A stretch of DNA of 42,439 nt, taken from an uncultured Clostridia bacterium (GTDB lineage Bacteria > Bacillota > Clostridia > Oscillospirales > Acutalibacteraceae). Position 1 is the first letter of the stretch. Each line of letters opens with the position of its first letter. The notes under the pieces were generated by a model, which ran no database searches, was not told where the DNA came from, and saw only the letters and a program-made list of their open reading frames with translations. Location of the stretch: the NCBI GenBank assembly GCA_904420015.1, contig CAJFTS010000028.1:1-42439 (forward strand), in the 5' to 3' direction. Positions 1 to 7,229 of this stretch are shown here, in pieces. The translations under genes were made by a program, and so were the position numbers.

Positions 1-701
1 AGTATTGCAAGCTGGAGGATTTTCTGAAAGCAAAGGACAATCCCGCATTGCTTCCCATTCAGATAGCCTACTATACGGGGCTTCGCATTGGCGAGGTCTG
101 CGGCTTGACTTGGCAGGACATCAATCTTGAGGAACAATATCTCACGGTACGCCGCAGTATGCGCTACAATGGAGCAAGGCACAAGACCGAGATAGGGGCG
201 ACAAAGCGGAAGAAAGTCCGCACCGTTGACTTCTGCGACACGCTGGCGGCAATCCTGCGGACAGCGAAAACCGAACAGCACAAAAACCGCTTCCGTTATG
301 GAGAACTTTACAGCCTCAACTACTACAAAGAGGTCAAGGAAAAAGACCGCACCTATTACGAGGTTTACAGCCTGCCGAGAACGGAAGAAATCCCCGATGA
401 CTACAAGGAAATCTCCTTTGTCTGCCTCAGACCTGACGGAGCATATGAAGCACCGAGTACGGTGGGGATTATGTGCAGGACGGCAAGTAAAAAGGTCGAG
501 GGGTTAGTGGGCTTCCATTTCCACCAGCTTCGGCACACATTTACAAGCAATCTGCTCTCGAACGGGGCAGCACCGAAGGATGTGCAGGAGCTTCTCGGAC
601 ACGCCGATGTAAGTACCACGATGAACATTTACGCTCACGCTACAAGGGAAGCGAAGCGCAGTTCCGCAAGGCTGCTGGATAAAGTAGTCAGCGGGGCATA
701 A
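1..701 (+). CDS. Tyrosine recombinase/integrase, C-terminal part (5' end outside window)
   Basis: The reading frame is open from the window edge (first full codon at base 3) to the TAA at 699-701, so the N-terminus is missing. It is a phage/ICE-type tyrosine recombinase that would cut and rejoin DNA at attachment sites. The catalytic arginine lies in [11 protein letters not shown], the His-x-x-Arg box in HQLRHTF, and the C-terminal His and nucleophilic Tyr in [18 protein letters not shown]. All catalytic-domain motifs present in this fragment look intact. Its position at the end of an AT-richer, IS-bearing segment suggests that it closes an integrative element lying mostly to the left of the window. 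No attachment site could be identified. Confidence 0.93.
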   Translation, partial: YCKLEDFLKAKDNPALLPIQIAYYTGLRIGEVCGLTWQDINLEEQYLTVRRSMRYNGARHKTEIGATKRKKVRTVDFCDTLAAILRTAKTEQHKNRFRYGELYSLNYYKEVKEKDRTYYEVYSLPRTEEIPDDYKEISFVCLRPDGAYEAPSTVGIMCRTASKKVEGLVGFHFHQLRHTFTSNLLSNGAAPKDVQELLGHADVSTTMNIYAHATREAKRSSARLLDKVVSGA

Positions 702-704
702 AAA

Positions 705-744
705 TTTCCCTTGTTTCGGCTCGTAAGGGCAAAAACAAGGGAAA
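705..744. terminator. Hairpin after the integrase gene
   Basis: A perfect 12-bp inverted repeat (TTTCCCTTGTTT at 705-716, its complement at 733-744) starts three bases after the integrase stop. There is no clean T-tract on the plus side, so it may be a weak or bidirectional terminator, or part of an element end. Confidence 0.5.
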
Positions 745-838
745 ATACATAAGGTTGGAATACAAAACAGGCGTAAAGCCTTGAAAACAAAGGACTTTTA
801 GAGGATTGAATAGATAAATATGAATTTGGAGGAGAATC

Positions 839-1324
839 ATGATTGTCTTTTTAATTCCATTTGCTGTAATTGGTGCTATAATTCTGGTTCTTGGTTTTAT
901 CTTTTTCGCTACGGTTCAGGAAGCAGCAAAATATATTGATACTATTATCGTCATTGATTGGATTATTGTGGCAGCAATATTTTTATTATCATTTATAGGA
1001 AATTTTACGCGGAAAGCTTCTATTCCCAGAAAAATTATTGGGAGCATTACTGTTTTGGCAGCAGCCCCTGTGGCGATAAAGATTACTGCGAGTTACCTGC
1101 CGTTATTAAAGGAAGCCGCAATAGGAGCTCAGGCAGACTCCTATAATTTTTTTGACACGATAGTTTTTGGGGGCATTATTTGGTTAATCGGCTTTGGTCT
1201 GTGTGCAGCCGCAAGTATACGTTGCGCTACCGATGATGGCGATAAACTAATCATAGGATATATCGGGAATGCGCTCTTGGTGGCAATAGGCGTTGGAGTG
1301 GGCAATTTCTTTTTTCATATATAG
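839..1324 (+). CDS. Small multi-pass membrane protein of unknown function
   Basis: 161 residues, ATG start preceded by GGAGGAG. I do not recognise a family. The protein is mostly hydrophobic with about five predicted membrane segments (roughly residues 3-24, 38-56, 65-85, 105-127 and 139-158) and ends FFFHI. The gene is clearly more AT-rich than the core genes after 12300, like the integrase side of the window, which fits a passenger of the integrative element. No operon partner is visible; a terminator-like hairpin follows near 1497. Confidence 0.7.
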   Translation: MIVFLIPFAVIGAIILVLGFIFFATVQEAAKYIDTIIVIDWIIVAAIFLLSFIGNFTRKASIPRKIIGSITVLAAAPVAIKITASYLPLLKEAAIGAQADSYNFFDTIVFGGIIWLIGFGLCAAASIRCATDDGDKLIIGYIGNALLVAIGVGVGNFFFHI

Positions 1325-1496
1325 CATGCCGCCCTTAACCTCAAATATTTCTTTTTCCCTGACATCATTGAAAAAAGATTAACTTATATTCTTGTCTGAT
1401 TGCCCTATGGTAGTGGTAAGTATATATTTTCAGGTTATTTATTTGGCAAGGAGTACGATAATAAAAGGGGCATCGAATGTGCCCGCCCCTTCCGCA

Positions 1497-1535
1497 CCTG
1501 CGGTGAGCAAGTCGCGCACCGCAGGTTTTTCTTTT
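1497..1535 (+). terminator. Intrinsic terminator
   Basis: Stem CCTGCGGTG (1497-1505) pairs with CACCGCAGG (1517-1525), followed by TTTTTCTTTT. It lies directly before the left end of the IS200/IS605 relic. A smaller GGGCA/TGCCC hairpin precedes it near 1469-1485. Confidence 0.7.
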
Positions 1536-1554
1536 GCCGCCGAGTAGGCAAGAA

Positions 1555-1578
1555 ACCCCCCGGTTGTACCGGGGGGGT
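1555..1578. repeat. IS200/IS605 left-end palindrome
   Basis: Arms CCCCCCGGT (1556-1564) and ACCGGGGGG (1568-1576) enclose TGT. Sub-terminal hairpins like this are bound by TnpA in this family. Confidence 0.75.
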
Positions 1579-1668
1579 AAAAAAGCTTTAGCAAAGGGAA
1601 GAACCTCCTGTTCTACAATAGAAGCGGTCTGGCAACCACAGCATCCAAACACAGGAGGTTCCAGTCAA

Positions 1669-2241
1669 ATGAATGACATAAAAAGTTTTCACACAGTTAA
1701 TGGAGATACAAGTATCATATTGTGTTGTCTATAGGAATCGAAACAAATCAGGTCTGTGGATTTATCAAAAAGGGAAAATCATGTTTCATATGACCTATCC
1801 TTATCGCAAAGTGTGTGATTCAGAACAGTATAGCATTTGACCCAAAATATTAAAGACAAGAGATATATGGGAAACTCAAGGCGGATATAGGAAAAATCCT
1901 TAGAGGGTTGAGGGAACGAAAGGGGTAGAAATCATAGAAGCTCAATGTTGCCCAGATCACATCCATATGCTCGTAGCAATACCGACGTACATGGGAGTGG
2001 CGCAATACATGGGATACTTGAAAAGTAAAAGCTGTCTGATGATATTCGACCGACATGCCGACCTGAAGTACAAATATGGGAACCGGCATTTTTGTTGCAG
2101 AGGGTAACAGTCGGGAAGTACGAAGGGGCGATCAAAGAGTACATTCAGAATCAATTGCAGAAAGACATTATGAATGGTCAAATTAGTCTCAAGGAGTTCG
2201 TAGACCCGTTTACGGGTGAGCCGGTAAAACAAGGCAAATAA
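1669..2241 (+). pseudogene. tnpA: Broken IS200-type TnpA transposase (HUH/Y1 family)
   Basis: The start is ATG at 1669 behind an AGGAGG site. The product begins MNDIKSFHTV, then loses frame; the next conserved block (WRYKYHIV) lies in another frame. About 105 bases (near 1729-1833) look inserted before the PKY...RQEIYGKLKADIGKIL block. A further shift falls near 1926 and a small deletion near 2103. Conserved pieces remain readable: the HUH motif in CPDHIHMLVAIP, YLKSKS, DRHADLKYKYGNRHF, the catalytic-Tyr helix KEYIQNQLQKDIMN, and the family C-terminus FVDPFTGEPVK. With this many lesions it cannot make active transposase. Confidence 0.85.
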
Positions 2242-2243
2242 AA

Positions 2244-2317
2244 GCAGCCCCCGAGTAGGGGGCTGCCCGTGATAAAAGTGTGGTTGCCGGACTCTTTCGG
2301 CGCCCCCTTTAGGGGGC
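2244..2317. repeat. Hairpins downstream of tnpA inside the IS
   Basis: GCAGCCCCC/GGGGGCTGC (2244-2266) and GCCCCCT/AGGGGGC (2302-2317) are two strong hairpins between the tnpA stop and the right end. The first may terminate tnpA transcription. Confidence 0.55.
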
Positions 2318-3029
2318 CACTACAGGAGATAGGCCCTTATAGGGCCTGTTCAAACCACCGGTTGAACCGGTGGCTTTGATTTTTTTGTAGTAATATAGCC
2401 CGTGTCGGAATCGGCGTTTAAGCCGTTTTCTACCAGACTGAGTTTGGACCACATAATAGTCGTAGTTCTCAAAATGGGAACCGACATAATTTTCCGTCAG
2501 ATTATCGCCGCCCACCTCCGGCAGTGTGATAGAGCCTTCCTCATCCATAATGTCCACATCAGCAATCGCCGTATAGCCATGATCCTCGGCTACCTGATAG
2601 TGCATCGCGGTGTTGGCGCGGAAGCCGCCGTAAGCCGTGTTGCACTCTACAATCGCCGCCTCCAGCGACTGTACCAGCTCCCCAATCAAACCGGTACGCA
2701 GGTGGTTGCTGCCGGGCTCCCCGGTAGGCCGCTTTACCGCTACATTGCAGGCGGGGGATGCGTCCAGCGCTTCATAAATGGCCATCATCCCTTTGGAACT
2801 GATACCCGTCGACATGGAAACCACGGGAGTATTTCCATCGGCTGTCGGTTCTTCTCTGGAGGTGGAACTGGTTTTCTCTTCATCCTCCCACTCAGGCGGC
2901 GTTGGCTCCATTTGGCCGCTTTGGATAAGCGGGACGCTTGATTTTTGCGTTTCTCCTGCTTGCCCGCAGCCAGCCAGGCAAACCATGACAAGAAGAACGG
3001 CCAAAAAAAGAAAGAACGTTCTTGTTCAT
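2309..3029 (-). pseudogene. Truncated and frameshifted DUF362-family lipoprotein
   Basis: The intended start is ATG at 3029-3027 behind GGAG (MNKNVLSFF). A run of seven A (3003-3009, plus strand) is one base short, so the signal peptide is out of frame with the rest; the in-frame remainder begins at a TTG at 3004 and reads LAVLLVMVCLAGCG with a lipobox. The body matches the DUF362 (putative Fe-S centre) family, for example VECNTAYGG and YQVAEDHGYTAIADVDI. Homology stops after NYDYYVV near base 2446, and the frame then runs into IS right-end DNA. The C-terminal half, where the Fe-S binding region would lie, is absent. It is the last gene of the redox operon, 37 bases after the cyclophilin-like gene. 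Confidence 0.75.
2331..2373. repeat. IS200/IS605 right-end palindromes
   Basis: AGGCCCT-TAT-AGGGCCT (2331-2347) is followed by CCACCGGTT-G-AACCGGTGG (2355-2373). The same two-hairpin pattern recurs, inverted and diverged, at 33412-33470. Confidence 0.7.
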
Positions 3030-3066
3030 GGGGAACTCCTTTCTGCGCCGTGCGCGGACCATTGCT

Positions 3067-3636
3067 TTATTCCATTTGCTCCAGCGTTACAGCAAACCCG
3101 TCCGGAAGGGATGAAATCTCCTCAATCCCTGTTTCCAGCCTGCCGAAAGAGACCAGACCGTCTGAATACCCAAAATCCTGATAAAACAGGGAGAGATTCC
3201 CCCAGGGAGCATACAGGCAAAGATCACCGGCAGAGGGGTCATAGCCATCCGGTTCTCCCTCTGTGGGAAGCTGTTGCCCTTCCGGCAGATAGGCGATTTT
3301 CTCCACACCGTTATAATCCTCAAACGTCAGTTCCAAGGGCAGCATTTCATACAGCGCGCCGGCCGCCGGGGTCTCAAACAAAGTGACCGTATAGGTTTGC
3401 CCCTCGGCTGTCATTCGGATCTGCCGCTGAACAGGTTCTTTATTTCCTGTTTCCTCAGACGATGGAATCTTGGAGATGGCGGGCGGCTCCGTTACAGATT
3501 CGCCGCTCTCGTTGTCCTGGCTCTGTGAAGAAGGGAGAGCGGAAGCGCCCGATCCCTTCTGAGCATGTTCCGACTGACAGGCGGCGAGGCAAACCGCCAA
3601 CAGAACCGCCATTGCCAGACTTAACCGCTTTTTCAT
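3067..3636 (-). CDS. Cyclophilin-like fold lipoprotein
   Basis: 189 residues from ATG 3636 (AAAGGAG upstream). The N-terminus MKKRLSLAMAV...CLAACQ is a lipoprotein signal with Cys at the lipobox. A Ser/Glu-rich linker follows, then a C-terminal domain of about 115 residues with the pattern of cyclophilin-like small beta-barrel proteins (VTLFETPAAGALYEMLP, GDLCLYAPWGNLSLFYQDF, LVSFGRLETG). Members of this fold occur beside flavodoxins and aldo/keto reductases; their role is not established. Prolyl isomerase activity should not be assumed. The ATG overlaps the TGA of the DUF4405 gene (ATGA), indicating translational coupling. Confidence 0.8.
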   Translation of the reverse strand: MKKRLSLAMAVLLAVCLAACQSEHAQKGSGASALPSSQSQDNESGESVTEPPAISKIPSSEETGNKEPVQRQIRMTAEGQTYTVTLFETPAAGALYEMLPLELTFEDYNGVEKIAYLPEGQQLPTEGEPDGYDPSAGDLCLYAPWGNLSLFYQDFGYSDGLVSFGRLETGIEEISSLPDGFAVTLEQME

Positions 3637-4340
3637 AAGCGCTCCTTTCCTTTGGCGGCCTTCCTGCTTCCTCCTAGTTTTCTCAATCCTTTGAAGAGGC
3701 AGTGGGCAAGGAACACCCATAGCCCCATCAGGCTGATGTAATCCAGATAGAACGACCAAATGGGTTCCCCGTAATCCAAAAAGACGAATTCTGATTGCAG
3801 GAACAAATACGTGGGGAAATCCCGGTCAATAAATACAAAAGCGCCGTAAGCTGCAATCAGCAGGCCGATCAGAAGCAGCACCAACCTGCGGACTTTTGAA
3901 GGCCTCCATCTACCTGTTTTTCGTTTTGCCAGCCCCAAAAACAGATTCCAGTGCAGCCCCAGGTGAACGCTCATCAGAAGAAAGCCCCAATAGGCGCCCA
4001 GGATATGCAGCCTTCGGGCCAGCGCCATCCCTGTGTCAATGGGAAGGAAGGCAAAGACATGGCGGGACATCGCAATGCCGCTGTACATCTGCGCCAGCAT
4101 CGCGATCAGAAGGAGTATATCTACACAGATATGACATACCCGCATAGGAGTAAACCTGCCTTTGAACAGGTTTTTGTACCAGCCTCGGTTTAAAATGTGA
4201 TGTACAAGAAACAAAACAAGCATTCCGGCTCCAGCCCATTCGTGGGCTGTTTCGCCCCAAAGCTGATAACCCATCAAAAACAACAGGGCCGGCGTCATCA
4301 CCACATCCACGATGATTTTTGCGATGGCGGCCTTCTTCAT
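3633..4340 (-). CDS. DUF4405-family membrane protein, possible b-type cytochrome-like subunit
   Basis: 235 residues, ATG 4340 with AGGAGG just upstream, four bases after the flavodoxin stop. It has about five membrane helices. Histidines sit in or near helices (HEW, LVHHIL, RRLHILG, SVHLGLHW), the pattern that makes DUF4405 proteins resemble cytochrome b561 or ferric-reductase-like membrane proteins. Haem binding is an inference from these histidines. In this operon it could pass electrons between cytoplasmic flavoproteins and the surface lipoproteins. It ends in a basic tail (GGSRKAAKGKERL) and overlaps the next gene by four bases. Confidence 0.8.
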   Translation of the reverse strand: MKKAAIAKIIVDVVMTPALLFLMGYQLWGETAHEWAGAGMLVLFLVHHILNRGWYKNLFKGRFTPMRVCHICVDILLLIAMLAQMYSGIAMSRHVFAFLPIDTGMALARRLHILGAYWGFLLMSVHLGLHWNLFLGLAKRKTGRWRPSKVRRLVLLLIGLLIAAYGAFVFIDRDFPTYLFLQSEFVFLDYGEPIWSFYLDYISLMGLWVFLAHCLFKGLRKLGGSRKAAKGKERL

Positions 4341-4344
4341 CCGC

Positions 4345-4887
4345 CTAACCTCCTATCTGTTTCCCCAGCAAATATGCTTCCCGTGGGAAACGGGTATGTT
4401 TTGTCATCTCCACCGTACCGCAGCCGACGCCCAAAATCTCCCCCTGGTTTTGAAAGTTGAGGTAGCTGCACAGGGTTTCATAGTGCGCTTTTATATCCCG
4501 CATCGTCCAGTCGTTGCTGTCCCAGGCGGCAACGATCAGGACGGTTTTCAGTCCTTTGGCCGTCAGTTGTCCGTTAAAACTGTAAAATCGGTCGATGACG
4601 GTTTTCAGCTGTGTGGAAAAACCGAAATAGTAAAGGGGGGTTACAAAAACCGCCGCATCACAGGTCAACAGCTGTTCTCTTAAAGCGGCCATTTCGTCCT
4701 TCTGCACACAAGGCCCCGACATTCCACAGGCTCCGCAGCCCAGGCAGGGGTGCAGATTCGCGTGCCCGGCGTCGAACACTGTGATCTCATGACCCGCTTC
4801 CTGCGCGCCTCGGATGAATTCCCCGGCCAGCAGGTTGGAGGAGCCGTGTTTATGGGGGCTGCTCTCAATCACTAAAATCTTGCTCAT
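4345..4887 (-). CDS. Flavodoxin-like NAD(P)H-dependent FMN oxidoreductase, iron-sulfur flavoprotein type
   Basis: 180 residues, ATG 4887 (AGAGAGGAT region upstream). The Rossmann-like flavodoxin start is MSKILVIESSPHKHGSSN (FMN phosphate loop). A compact cysteine cluster C48-x2-C51-x2-C54-x5-C60 in PCLGCGACGMSGPC matches the Isf-type [4Fe-4S] ligand pattern, and TPLYYFGFSTQLKTVIDR is the conserved flavin-side motif. It should be a cytoplasmic flavoprotein carrying out one- or two-electron transfer. It sits between the CMD/cupin gene and the DUF4405 gene. Presence of the cluster is inferred from the motif only. Confidence 0.88.
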   Translation of the reverse strand: MSKILVIESSPHKHGSSNLLAGEFIRGAQEAGHEITVFDAGHANLHPCLGCGACGMSGPCVQKDEMAALREQLLTCDAAVFVTPLYYFGFSTQLKTVIDRFYSFNGQLTAKGLKTVLIVAAWDSNDWTMRDIKAHYETLCSYLNFQNQGEILGVGCGTVEMTKHTRFPREAYLLGKQIGG

Positions 4888-4903
4888 ACTTTATCCTCTC
4901 TTT

Positions 4904-5644
4904 TTACGGTAAACGGTTGTACGCTTCTTCAGAAACGGCTTCCAGCCATTCATTGGCGGCATTTTCTCCCGGAACCTCTATCGCCAGATGGGAGAACCAG
5001 CTGTCCTTTGCCGCACCGTGCCAATGCTTAACACCTGCGGGAATCACCACAGCATCGCCGGGATGGAGCTCCTGCGCTTCCTTGCCCCACTCCTGATACC
5101 AGCCCCTGCCTTCGGTGCAGAGCAGGATCTGCCCGCCGTTTCTGTCGGCCTTGTGGATATGCCAGTTGTTGCGGCACCCCGGCTCAAAGGTCACGTTAGC
5201 AACGGGAATTCCCGATGTGGTGAGCATTTTCAGGTAGCTTTGTCCTACAAAATACTGGGCAAAGGCGTCGTTGGGAACTCCAAGCCCAAATAAGCCGCCG
5301 CGGGGTTTTTCTGCGTTTTCCGCATCCTTCCAGACCTCCTTCGCCATGCGGAAGGCCGCCCATGCTTTGGGCCATCCCGCGTAAAAAGCCGCATGGGTCA
5401 GGATTTCCGCAATTTCCTCTCTGGTAATCCCATTGGTTTTGGCTGTTTGCAAATGATACTGGAAAGATGAATCCACAAGCCCCTGAGACATCAGCGCCAC
5501 CACGGTGACAAGGGAACGATCCCTCAAAGAAAGGTTATCCTCCCGGCTCCACACTTCGCCGAACAATACGTCGTCGTTCAGCTCTGCAAATTTCGGGGCA
5601 AATTCACCCAGGTCGCGGCGGCCCGCCGTCTGTTTTACTGCCAT
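4904..5644 (-). CDS. Carboxymuconolactone-decarboxylase-like domain fused to a cupin domain
   Basis: 246 residues, ATG 5644 with AGGAGG. Residues about 10-110 form a PcaC/CMD domain (SLRDRSLVTVVALM, YHLQTAKTNGITREEIAEIL, HAAFYAGWPKAWAAFRMAKEVW). It is the PcaC-like subtype and lacks the Cys pair of AhpD-type peroxidases. Residues about 150-240 form a cupin with metal-ligand candidates in NNWHIHKADRNGGQ and VKHWHGA. Such CMD-cupin fusions are common near flavodoxins and aldo/keto reductases in gut bacteria, but their substrate is unknown. Cytoplasmic. It follows the acetyltransferase pseudogene by 12 bases. Confidence 0.88.
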   Translation of the reverse strand: MAVKQTAGRRDLGEFAPKFAELNDDVLFGEVWSREDNLSLRDRSLVTVVALMSQGLVDSSFQYHLQTAKTNGITREEIAEILTHAAFYAGWPKAWAAFRMAKEVWKDAENAEKPRGGLFGLGVPNDAFAQYFVGQSYLKMLTTSGIPVANVTFEPGCRNNWHIHKADRNGGQILLCTEGRGWYQEWGKEAQELHPGDAVVIPAGVKHWHGAAKDSWFSHLAIEVPGENAANEWLEAVSEEAYNRLP

Positions 5645-5656
5645 TGTTGATTCCTC

Positions 5657-6238
5657 CTACTTCTCAAGTTCTTTTTTCACAATACATGGATTTCCGCAGG
5701 CAAGCGTGCCTGCCGGAACGGAATCCTTTACCACACTCCCTGCGCCGATCCCCGCGCCGTCGCCAATCGTAACGCCGGGCAGGATTATTGCCCCGCCCCC
5801 GATCCAGACATAATTACCGATAACCACGGGAGCAGTGCGGGTGCGCACCGCATCGTTTCCGTATTCATCGGTAAAAAAGAGATCTTCTGCCTTGATTGGG
5901 TGAACCGCCGTGTAAATTTTCACATCAGGGCCAATAAGCGTATGGTGGCCGATTATGATATTTCCGGTATCCAACAGGGTACAGTTCATGTTGATCAGGC
6001 TGTGGTCTCCTACACTGATATTGCGGCCGTAATCCACAAAAATGGGCTGATTGACACGGGTATGCTCTCCGCATTATCCCAGCAGCAGGCACAGAATCTC
6101 CTTGTGAAGCCCCGTGTTCTCCGCCGGCAGGCTGTTATAAAAGCGCATCAAATCCTTTGCCCGGCTGCTCATGCTGCACAGTTCCGGGTCACGCGTATCC
6201 TACCATCCGCCGCCCGTCATCTTTTCTAATTCTGTCAT
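5657..6238 (-). pseudogene. Maltose/galactoside O-acetyltransferase (left-handed beta-helix) with two in-frame stops
   Basis: From ATG 6238 the frame reads MTELEKMTGGGW, TAG (6202-6200), DTRDPELCSMSSRAKDLM, and so on to LLG, TAA (6076-6074), CGEHTRVNQPIFVDYGRN to the end. No frameshift is needed. Apart from the two stops the family is complete: N-terminal Mac domain, hexapeptide coils and C-terminal GNPCIVKKEL. A shorter product from GTG 6037 (126 residues) could hold the beta-helix but would lack the N-terminal domain. The intact enzyme would move acetyl from acetyl-CoA to a sugar. Nonsense mutation in one strain, or sequencing error, are the likeliest explanations; readthrough is a remote alternative. 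Confidence 0.85.
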
Positions 6239-6246
6239 AGCCGGTA

Positions 6247-7200
6247 TTACTCCATGGGATTTTCCCAGGAGCCTCTTGTGTCTACATTTGCCTCTTTTGC
6301 CAGCGTTTCCAGCTGCTCCATCTCCTTTGCACTCAGTACAACCTGAGCTGCTTTTGCGGCATCCTCCACCTGAGAAGGCTTCGTCACACCGATGATGGGC
6401 CGGGTTCCTTTGGCAATCGCCCAGGCAATGGCCACCTGCGCCACAGTGGCGCCATGCTTTTCTCCGATAGAGCGCATGGCATCCGTCAGCTTCTCCAGCT
6501 GCGGCAGGATCGGGTTGTAGGTATCCCCCCGCTGGCTGCCCTCCGGGAGAGGATTCTTTGTGTTGTATTTGCCGCTGAGCGCTCCCTGCTCCAGCACCAT
6601 ATAAGCATAGAAGTCAATCCCGGTTTCCTTGCAGTAATCCAGAATACCAGCTTCCTCAGAAGAACGGTACAGCAGGCTGTAATGGTTTTGGACGGCGCAA
6701 ACGTGAACGCCCTCTTTGCTGAGAATCTCCTCCGCCCGCTTGATCTGCGCCAGGTTGTGGTTGGAAACGCCCACCTGTTTTACCTTGCCGCTTTTGACCA
6801 GGGAAATCAGCCCCGGCGTCCAGCGCTCTACATCGGCGGGATTGTGAATCCAGTAGATATCAATATAATCGGTGCCCAGGCGCTCCATGCTGGCGTCGCA
6901 CAATTGTGCCACCGGGTCTGCGCCACTTCCCGCAATCTGCGGGGTAAATTTGGTAGAAAGGATCACATCCTCGCGGGGATGGGTCCTGGCAAAAGCGCCC
7001 AGGATATCCTCGGATGCACCCATGCCGTAAACGGTGGCGGTATCCCAAAGGTTCAGCCCTTCCTTCATCGCCGTATCGAATACTGCCTTCAGATCGGCTT
7101 CTCCCAGATGGTTGCCAAATACCTGATCGCCGCCGACAGCGCCAACGCCCCAGGACCAGGTGCCAAGTGCAATCCTCGGGAAGTTCTTTGTGGGTTCCAT
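6247..7200 (-). CDS. Aldo/keto reductase
   Basis: 317 residues. ATG 7200 is chosen because AAGGAGG lies just upstream; an in-frame extension of ten residues has no site. It is an NAD(P)H-dependent oxidoreductase with a TIM-barrel fold. The catalytic tetrad is visible as D53 and Y58 (LWDTATVYG), K84 (LSTKF) and H119 (YWIHNP). Cofactor-side motifs KQVGVSNHNLAQI and IIGVTKPSQVED are present. The physiological carbonyl substrate is unknown. It lies between the fusion lipoprotein and the acetyltransferase pseudogene, eight bases before the latter. Confidence 0.92.
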   Translation of the reverse strand: MEPTKNFPRIALGTWSWGVGAVGGDQVFGNHLGEADLKAVFDTAMKEGLNLWDTATVYGMGASEDILGAFARTHPREDVILSTKFTPQIAGSGADPVAQLCDASMERLGTDYIDIYWIHNPADVERWTPGLISLVKSGKVKQVGVSNHNLAQIKRAEEILSKEGVHVCAVQNHYSLLYRSSEEAGILDYCKETGIDFYAYMVLEQGALSGKYNTKNPLPEGSQRGDTYNPILPQLEKLTDAMRSIGEKHGATVAQVAIAWAIAKGTRPIIGVTKPSQVEDAAKAAQVVLSAKEMEQLETLAKEANVDTRGSWENPME

Positions 7201-7229
7201 GATAAAAGCCTCCTTTTTGTTTTTGAGCA

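Larger units (their letters stand above)
1551..2390 (+). mobile_element. Degenerate IS200/IS605-family insertion sequence
   Basis: This non-coding stretch of nearly 1 kb is explained by a TnpA-type single-strand transposon. It has a strong palindrome near the left end (1555-1578), a decayed HUH transposase in the middle (1669-2241), and palindromes near the right end (2331-2347 and 2355-2373). End palindromes without terminal inverted repeats are typical of IS200/IS605. Exact ends cannot be fixed by eye; 1551 and 2390 are approximate. On its right it abuts the truncated DUF362 lipoprotein gene. The missing part of that gene is not on the left side, so deletion accompanied or followed insertion. 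Confidence 0.82.

Noticed and set aside
4904-5644. AhpD-type peroxidase activity for the CMD/cupin protein
   Set aside because: The Cys-x-x-Cys pair needed for AhpD chemistry is absent; the domain matches the PcaC-like subtype.
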